DNA of 7,645 bases from Methanosphaera sp. rholeuAM6 (GTDB lineage Archaea; Methanobacteriota; Methanobacteria; Methanobacteriales; Methanobacteriaceae): positions 2,292 through 9,936 of the forward strand of contig MVAA01000117.1 in assembly GCA_003266105.1 (NCBI GenBank), in the 5' to 3' direction. Shown here one piece after another: positions 4,367-7,645 of this stretch (positions within the stretch are counted from its first letter, which is position 1; each line of letters begins with the position of its first letter). The notes under the pieces were generated by a model. It had not been told where the DNA came from. It did no database searches and saw nothing but the letters and a program-made list of their open reading frames with translations. The position numbers and the translations under genes are program-made.

Positions 4367-6628
4367 TTAATTGAAAAGATTAGATTCATCCAGTTTTTCT
4401 TCAAAATACTTTGTACGTTTTTCCCACCTCTGTTTAAGAACTATGGATACTATAGTGACTACTGCTCCCAGTATTAACAAGAATACAAATGATGGCAGAT
4501 AGTTCGTCCATAACACTCCCAGTTGTGCTTCACGAACCATATTAATACCATGAGTCATTGGCAAATACGGATAAATAACTCTGAAGATATTATTCATAAT
4601 CTCTACAGGATATACTCCACCAGAACCCGATATCTGGAACACTAATAGTAAAATTGCCACTCCTTTTCCCACATCACCAAATACTGATGTTAACGAGTAT
4701 ATTAACGCCATAAATACTGCCGCTACAAAGTAACATGAAAATATAAACAGTAACGGATTTGAAACATCAATTCCCAATAGGAATGATCCAATTAATGTTA
4801 CCGTCGTTTGCAGTAATGCCATTATAATAAATAACATTAGTTTTCCATAGTACATTTCATGAGGCCTATATTTTGTTCCCACACTACTTCCTGTTTTTAA
4901 CATTACAGTGGTAACAAGTGCACCTACCCACATAGACAATACCAGATAAAATGGTGCTACCTGCGAACCATAATTATTTATCGGGAACTCTTCATGTCTT
5001 TTAAGAACTACTGGTGAGTAGAAATAATCTTCCACTTTATCCCCATCCACATCAGTAATGGCCGACAATTGCTCGGCAGCAAACCCTATTTCATCCGAAG
5101 CATTTCTTAATGCAGAAGCTGATGAATACCCCAGTAATTCTGCACCATCCGCCAGTTCTATTGAACCGTCAGCAAGCACATGAATACCTCTTGAAAGAGT
5201 ATTAGCACCAGAAGCTAATTCGGAAGATCCTTCAGCCAACTGAGAAGATCCTTCTGCAAGAGAATATGAACCATCAGCCACACTTTTAGAACCATCCGAA
5301 ACTTGATGAGCTCCAGTATTCAGCTGATTTAACGACTGATTCGTTGAATTTAATTTGTTATTAATTCTTTCTAACAATTCATGTATTATATTAGGACTTT
5401 TATGAGTTCTTATTGCTTCCCTAAGCTCAGATATATCTTCCGAAACATCATTTAATTTATTTGACGCTTCACTAGTTTTTTCAGATATGGTATTTGCCGT
5501 ATTTGCTATTTTTGCAGAATCATAAGTTAGGTTATATGATTCACCAAACAAATTTAATGCATTAGCAGATACGTCTGATGATTGATCTTTTACATCACGA
5601 AGATTATCGGCAAGTTTTGAAGTGTCTGAATCAATAGCATCAATATCATTTGTTAGTTTAGAAGCATTTCCCCCATTATCGATAATATTTTTAACTTTTA
5701 GGAAAATGTTATAAATATCATTGCTTTTATCAGCAATCTGTTGTGTTCCATCGGCTACCTGGCTGGCACCACTAGCTACCTCATCAGCTCCATTAGCTAA
5801 TTTAAGTGAACCCATGGATAATGAATTTGCTCCCACGGACACTGCATTTGCTCCGGCAGCTAACTGGTTTGAACCACTGGAAAGTTTATTTGCTCCTGCC
5901 GTTAATTGGTCTGCCCCACCAGCTACTTTATCAGCACCTGCAGATAACTTATCTGCACCGGAATCCATTTTATCTGCACCGCTGGCTAAACCTTCCTGTA
6001 GTTCTCCAAGTTTTCCAACAGCCTTTTCATCAATAAATGAAACAATTTTTGCGTTAAGTTTATTATATACTGCTCTAGCTGCTGCATCAGTAAGTTTTAC
6101 CGCTACCGGATTAGATTTCTCATTGACAATATATTCCAATTCGGCTGAATGCGGATTTCCATTTGCTATTGATACAACCGATTCACTGAAATTATGGGGT
6201 ATGATTATTCCCGCATAATATGTTCCATTATGAACACCCGACCGCAGGTCGTCCGGCATGACAAAAACCCATTCAAAATCGGCATTATCCTTTAATGAAA
6301 GTACAAATTCATCTCCCACATTAATTCTTTCACCATCATATGTTGTTCCATTATCCTCATTAGCTATTGCAAATTGGATATGATTAGTATTTTCGTAAGG
6401 ATCCCAACATGCATAAATATTAACCAGCCCATATAATGATGGTAGGATTAACAGTGCTATTAAAACAATGATAACAATAGGATTTGCAAAAGCTGAGTGA
6501 AAATCATTTTTCATAATTTCCAGGGTGTTGTTTTTAGTTTCAGCCCTCAGTTCAGATAAGTTTACCTTATTTAAAACTGTACTACGGTTATCGTCATTCT
6601 CTTTTTTTCTAAGGTCTAATTTTTTCAT
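4367..6628 (-). CDS. YhgE/Pip-family membrane protein with LxxG heptad repeats
   Basis: The 753-residue protein has the full architecture of the YhgE/Pip family. One TM lies at about 50-72, then the hallmark WDPYENT (75-81) and AIANEDNG (87-94) of the N-terminal YhgE/Pip domain. Two arrays of xxxLxxG heptads follow (211-303 and 432-500), separated by a Ser/Asp/Lys/Asn-rich, probably coiled-coil region. The C-terminal part begins YFYSPVVLKRHEEFPINNYG (535-554) and has about five to six TMs (557-732), with GSGGVYPVEI and PYLPMTHGINMVRE, typical of the ABC-2-like C-terminal domain. In bacteria, relatives include the lactococcal phage infection protein Pip and B. subtilis YueB, the SPP1 receptor; the normal function is poorly known. 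No ATPase is adjacent. The N-terminal 33 or so charged residues before the usual start region (NTLEIMKNDF) are an extension; an internal ATG at codon 39 would be too short. The upstream ribosome site is weak (GGGA). The C-terminal tail is charged and cytoplasmic. Confidence 0.95.
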   Translation of the reverse strand: MKKLDLRKKENDDNRSTVLNKVNLSELRAETKNNTLEIMKNDFHSAFANPIVIIVLIALLILPSLYGLVNIYACWDPYENTNHIQFAIANEDNGTTYDGERINVGDEFVLSLKDNADFEWVFVMPDDLRSGVHNGTYYAGIIIPHNFSESVVSIANGNPHSAELEYIVNEKSNPVAVKLTDAAARAVYNKLNAKIVSFIDEKAVGKLGELQEGLASGADKMDSGADKLSAGADKVAGGADQLTAGANKLSSGSNQLAAGANAVSVGANSLSMGSLKLANGADEVASGASQVADGTQQIADKSNDIYNIFLKVKNIIDNGGNASKLTNDIDAIDSDTSKLADNLRDVKDQSSDVSANALNLFGESYNLTYDSAKIANTANTISEKTSEASNKLNDVSEDISELREAIRTHKSPNIIHELLERINNKLNSTNQSLNQLNTGAHQVSDGSKSVADGSYSLAEGSSQLAEGSSELASGANTLSRGIHVLADGSIELADGAELLGYSSASALRNASDEIGFAAEQLSAITDVDGDKVEDYFYSPVVLKRHEEFPINNYGSQVAPFYLVLSMWVGALVTTVMLKTGSSVGTKYRPHEMYYGKLMLFIIMALLQTTVTLIGSFLLGIDVSNPLLFIFSCYFVAAVFMALIYSLTSVFGDVGKGVAILLLVFQISGSGGVYPVEIMNNIFRVIYPYLPMTHGINMVREAQLGVLWTNYLPSFVFLLILGAVVTIVSIVLKQRWEKRTKYFEEKLDESNLFN
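5129..5335 (-). repeat. Second heptad array in the YhgE/Pip gene
   Basis: Codons 432-500 hold about nine heptads, including QVSDGSK, SVADGSY, SLAEGSS, QLAEGSS, ELASGAN, TLSRGIH, VLADGSI and ELADGAE. The consensus (LA-E/D-GS) is more acidic and richer in GS than that of the first array, so the two arrays evolved separately or under different constraints. The 21-base DNA units have diverged at third positions, so this is not a recent expansion. Confidence 0.85.
5720..5998 (-). repeat. First heptad array in the YhgE/Pip gene
   Basis: Codons 211-303 hold about 13 contiguous heptads, such as KMDSGAD, KLSAGAD, KVAGGAD, QLTAGAN, KLSSGSN and QLAAGAN, with hydrophobic residue at position 2, Gly at 5 and Ala/Ser at 6. 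Such xxxLxxG arrays form an elongated extracytoplasmic stalk in the family. Related 21-base units are visible in the DNA but differ at many synonymous positions. Confidence 0.9.
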
Positions 6629-6641
6629 TACTACATTCCCA

Positions 6642-6710
6642 TTAAAATTTCATTTCAATTAGAAAAACAATTGGATGCCAACATCTAATTAAAGATTTAT
6701 CATCATTCAT
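6642..6710 (-). other. Possible 22-codon leader ORF before the YhgE/Pip gene
   Basis: ATG at 6710 is preceded by AGGAG four bases upstream, the best Shine-Dalgarno-like match in this gap, and opens 22 codons (MNDDKSLIRCWHPI...) to TAA at 6644-6642. It ends 13 bases before the YhgE/Pip ATG. The product has a hydrophobic second half but no family I recognise. The same bases could instead be a promoter element (GTATAATGA), and the spacing is short, so translation is unproven. Confidence 0.22.
6669..6690. promoter_or_regulatory. 22-bp near-perfect palindrome, operator-like
   Basis: The arms AATTGGATG and CATCTAATT flank the spacer CCAA and are complementary at eight of nine positions. The site starts 41 bases upstream of the YhgE/Pip ATG. 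If GTATAATGA (about 6708-6716) is the TATA element, transcription would start near 6685, inside the palindrome, which fits a repressor site. The size suits a dimeric helix-turn-helix regulator; none is encoded nearby. Confidence 0.45.
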
Positions 6711-6846
6711 TATACTCCTGATTTTTTTGTTCCGAAATATGGATACATGAAAGATTAATTCACATTTTTCATGTTTTCCTGTTAGTTTTTTTGTCAACGT
6801 ATAATGAACAGGCTTATAACTATTTTGAATTTTTATTTATCATGAA

Positions 6847-6873
6847 AGTGTTCTATAATAAGTATAATACACT
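6847..6873. repeat. 27-bp imperfect inverted repeat
   Basis: The arms AGTGTTCTATA and TATAATACACT flank the spacer ATAAG and pair at 9 of 11 positions. The site lies about 130 bp past the end of the 175-residue gene and 220 bp before the YhgE/Pip gene. It could be a protein-binding site near an alternative promoter (the minus strand reads TATTATACTTATTATA here) or a transcript hairpin. No T-tract follows it. Confidence 0.35.
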
Positions 6874-7003
6874 CTTTTTCAGTAATTTGTTGGTTTTTTC
6901 TTCTATACTAATTTATAATTTTTAATATTAATTATTATTTATGAAATAAGTTTAATTAATCTTTTACGCTTTTAACATCATATCTGTTATATATGCTCTT
7001 ATT

Positions 7004-7531
7004 TTAATTGAATCTATCAAAAACAATGCCTGCTACCACGTAGGAAAGTTCAAAGCAGATAAAGCAAACAAATATCCAAATATCAAATACGCCACAAACG
7101 GCAAGCAAGAATACTACAATCTTCATCACAAACCGGTATTCAAAAAATAAATTCAAAAACCTGTTTTCGGTCGCTTTTGGAACTATTTCATGACCTACTT
7201 CATCACCCATATTGCCTAAAATACAAATCAACAAAATAATTAAGTCCAAATTAGGAATTCCTGCAACCAACAGTACTGCTATAAAAACTATCAATGTGAC
7301 TACATGATGAATTCCATCTACTTTTAATACTATAAGATTGCCTATTAGGATAGATATGAAAATATAGGCTGCTTCAATATTGTAAATTGTAGCCATAACA
7401 GATGCGATAGCACAGAAAATGCCTAATATTGTTGAAAAAGTCAAATCATGGTTAACATCATATAAGTCATCCGAATATTTCATGAAAAAACCCGATAAAA
7501 TAAAAAGAATAGCAAGAATAATATAACTCAT
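7004..7531 (-). CDS. Unrecognised polytopic membrane protein, 175 residues
   Basis: I do not recognise a named family. The protein is almost entirely hydrophobic, with about five to six TMs (about 3-17, 32-50, 54-70, 77-103, 134-155, 156-170). Charged and polar motifs lie between or inside the TMs: KYSDDLYDVNHD (18-29), KVDGIHH (70-76), GNMGDEVGHE (106-115), FFEYRF (129-134) and FELSY (160-164). Such clustered Asp/Glu/His in a membrane protein suggest an enzyme or metal/ion binding rather than a plain spacer. DDLYDVNHD fits the (N/D)DxxDxxxD spacing of the first UbiA prenyltransferase motif, but at 175 residues the protein is far shorter than UbiA (about 280-300) and lacks a clear second motif, so that link is weak. 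The start is ATG 7531, with AGTGGTTA upstream as a weak ribosome site. It precedes the YhgE/Pip gene on the same strand, 375 bp apart, so co-transcription is doubtful. Confidence 0.85.
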   Translation of the reverse strand: MSYIILAILFILSGFFMKYSDDLYDVNHDLTFSTILGIFCAIASVMATIYNIEAAYIFISILIGNLIVLKVDGIHHVVTLIVFIAVLLVAGIPNLDLIILLICILGNMGDEVGHEIVPKATENRFLNLFFEYRFVMKIVVFLLAVCGVFDIWIFVCFICFELSYVVAGIVFDRFN

Positions 7532-7574
7532 ATAATAACCACTAAGCCTTGTTGATAATAATATATCAGTTATT

Positions 7575-7590
7575 CTAAAATAAATATTTT
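7575..7590 (-). promoter_or_regulatory. TATA-like box for the 175-residue membrane protein gene
   Basis: The minus strand reads AAAATATTTATTTTAG here. Initiation about 25 bases downstream (near 7558) would give a leader of about 27 nt before ATG 7531. A second AT-rich candidate, GATATATTATTATC (about 7554-7567), lies closer and would give an almost leaderless transcript. Confidence 0.35.
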
Positions 7591-7645
7591 AAGGTTCTTT
7601 CAACACATCAGATATAATAGTTAATTGAACCTCCCCATCTTGTAG
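7589..7645 (-). CDS. Possible C-terminal end of an upstream gene (18 codons, partial)
   Basis: Reading the minus strand from the right edge, one frame stays open for LQDGEVQLTIISDVLKEP and then TAA at 7591-7589; the other two frames stop after 7 and 11 codons. The mixed charged/hydrophobic composition looks like a real protein end, and it would sit 57 bp before ATG 7531 on the same strand. The stretch is too short to identify the product or to exclude chance. Confidence 0.3.
   Translation of the reverse strand, partial: LQDGEVQLTIISDVLKEP

Larger units (their letters stand above)
6629..7003. other. Intergenic region upstream of the YhgE/Pip gene
   Basis: This 375-bp gap separates two minus-strand genes. 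It holds a 22-bp near-perfect palindrome (6669-6690), a possible 22-codon leader ORF (6642-6710), a longer AT-rich inverted repeat (6847-6873), and a loose CCTGTT/AACAGG pair (6778-6783 and 6807-6812, 23-base loop). Candidate TATA elements on the minus strand are GTATAATGA (about 6708-6716) and CATATATAACAG (about 6984-6995). No clear T-tract terminator for the upstream gene and no structured RNA were seen. Confidence 0.65.

Noticed and set aside
5129..5998. Heptad arrays as a CRISPR or minisatellite
   Set aside because: The units are in-frame 21-base protein repeats with divergent DNA, without unique spacers or identical repeats.
5806..6036. 76-codon plus-strand ORF antisense to the heptad array in another frame
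   Set aside because: It is also a by-product of the repeats: low-complexity Leu/His/Pro product, no ribosome site, and it lies wholly inside a well-supported gene.
5721..6218. 165-codon plus-strand ORF antisense to the first heptad array
   Set aside because: It is a shadow. The regular heptad codons (Gly, Ala, Asp, Leu) rarely create stops on the opposite strand and give an artificial Ala/Pro/Ser/Leu-rich product with no domain or ribosome site.
6778..6812. CCTGTT/AACAGG inverted repeat as a hairpin
   Set aside because: The stem is only six pairs with a 23-base loop, which is expected by chance in a gap of this length.
7613..7645. GGGGAGGTTCAATT on the minus strand as the T-arm of a tRNA
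   Set aside because: The bases after GGTTCAATT do not close a T-stem (no CTCCCC follows) and there is no acceptor stem or CCA; a protein C-terminus explains it better.

Overview
The window is AT-rich (roughly 30% GC by eye). Its start regions look archaeal: AT-rich TATA-like boxes about 50-115 bp upstream of genes, short T-tracts after genes and no clear -35/-10 pairs. Gene content and style (FtsX-type ABC permease, YhgE/Pip-type heptad-repeat protein, a small polytopic protein with a KYSDDLYD motif) suggest a gut methanogen of the Methanobacteriaceae, most likely Methanosphaera or Methanobrevibacter. That assignment is inference; a low-GC Firmicute is the main alternative.

Layout, left to right. 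(1) 1-722, minus: the N-terminal 240 residues of a type I ABC exporter, whose ATPase domain would lie beyond the left edge. (2) 723-1178: a divergent, AT-rich intergenic region holding TATA-like boxes for both directions, a perfect 9+9 bp palindrome, a pair of operator-like repeats in front of the permease, and a short minus-strand ORF that may be a decayed transposase end. (3) 1179-3443, plus: an 8-TM FtsX/MacB-type permease. (4) 3444-3572: a hairpin plus T-tract, then a separate TATA-like box. (5) 3573-4277, plus: a complete LolD/MacB-type ABC ATPase, the obvious partner of the permease. (6) 4278-4366: a convergent gap with T-tracts for both strands. (7) 4367-6628, minus: a 753-residue YhgE/Pip-family membrane protein with two arrays of LxxG heptads. 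(8) 6629-7003: a 375-bp gap with two palindromes and a possible 22-codon leader ORF. (9) 7004-7531, minus: an unrecognised 175-residue polytopic membrane protein with conserved-looking Asp/Glu/His motifs. (10) 7589-7645, minus: possibly the last 18 codons of another gene.

Every full-length gene except the ATPase encodes an integral membrane protein, and the ATPase is a membrane-transporter subunit, so this looks like a cell-envelope/export neighbourhood. The permease and ATPase should form one transporter acting on a substrate in or outside the membrane. The YhgE/Pip protein has a large extracytoplasmic stalk between its N-terminal TM and a C-terminal ABC-2-like membrane domain. No transcription factor is encoded here, yet several good inverted repeats sit next to predicted promoters, suggesting regulation from outside the window. 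No CRISPR array, rRNA, tRNA or complete insertion sequence was seen.
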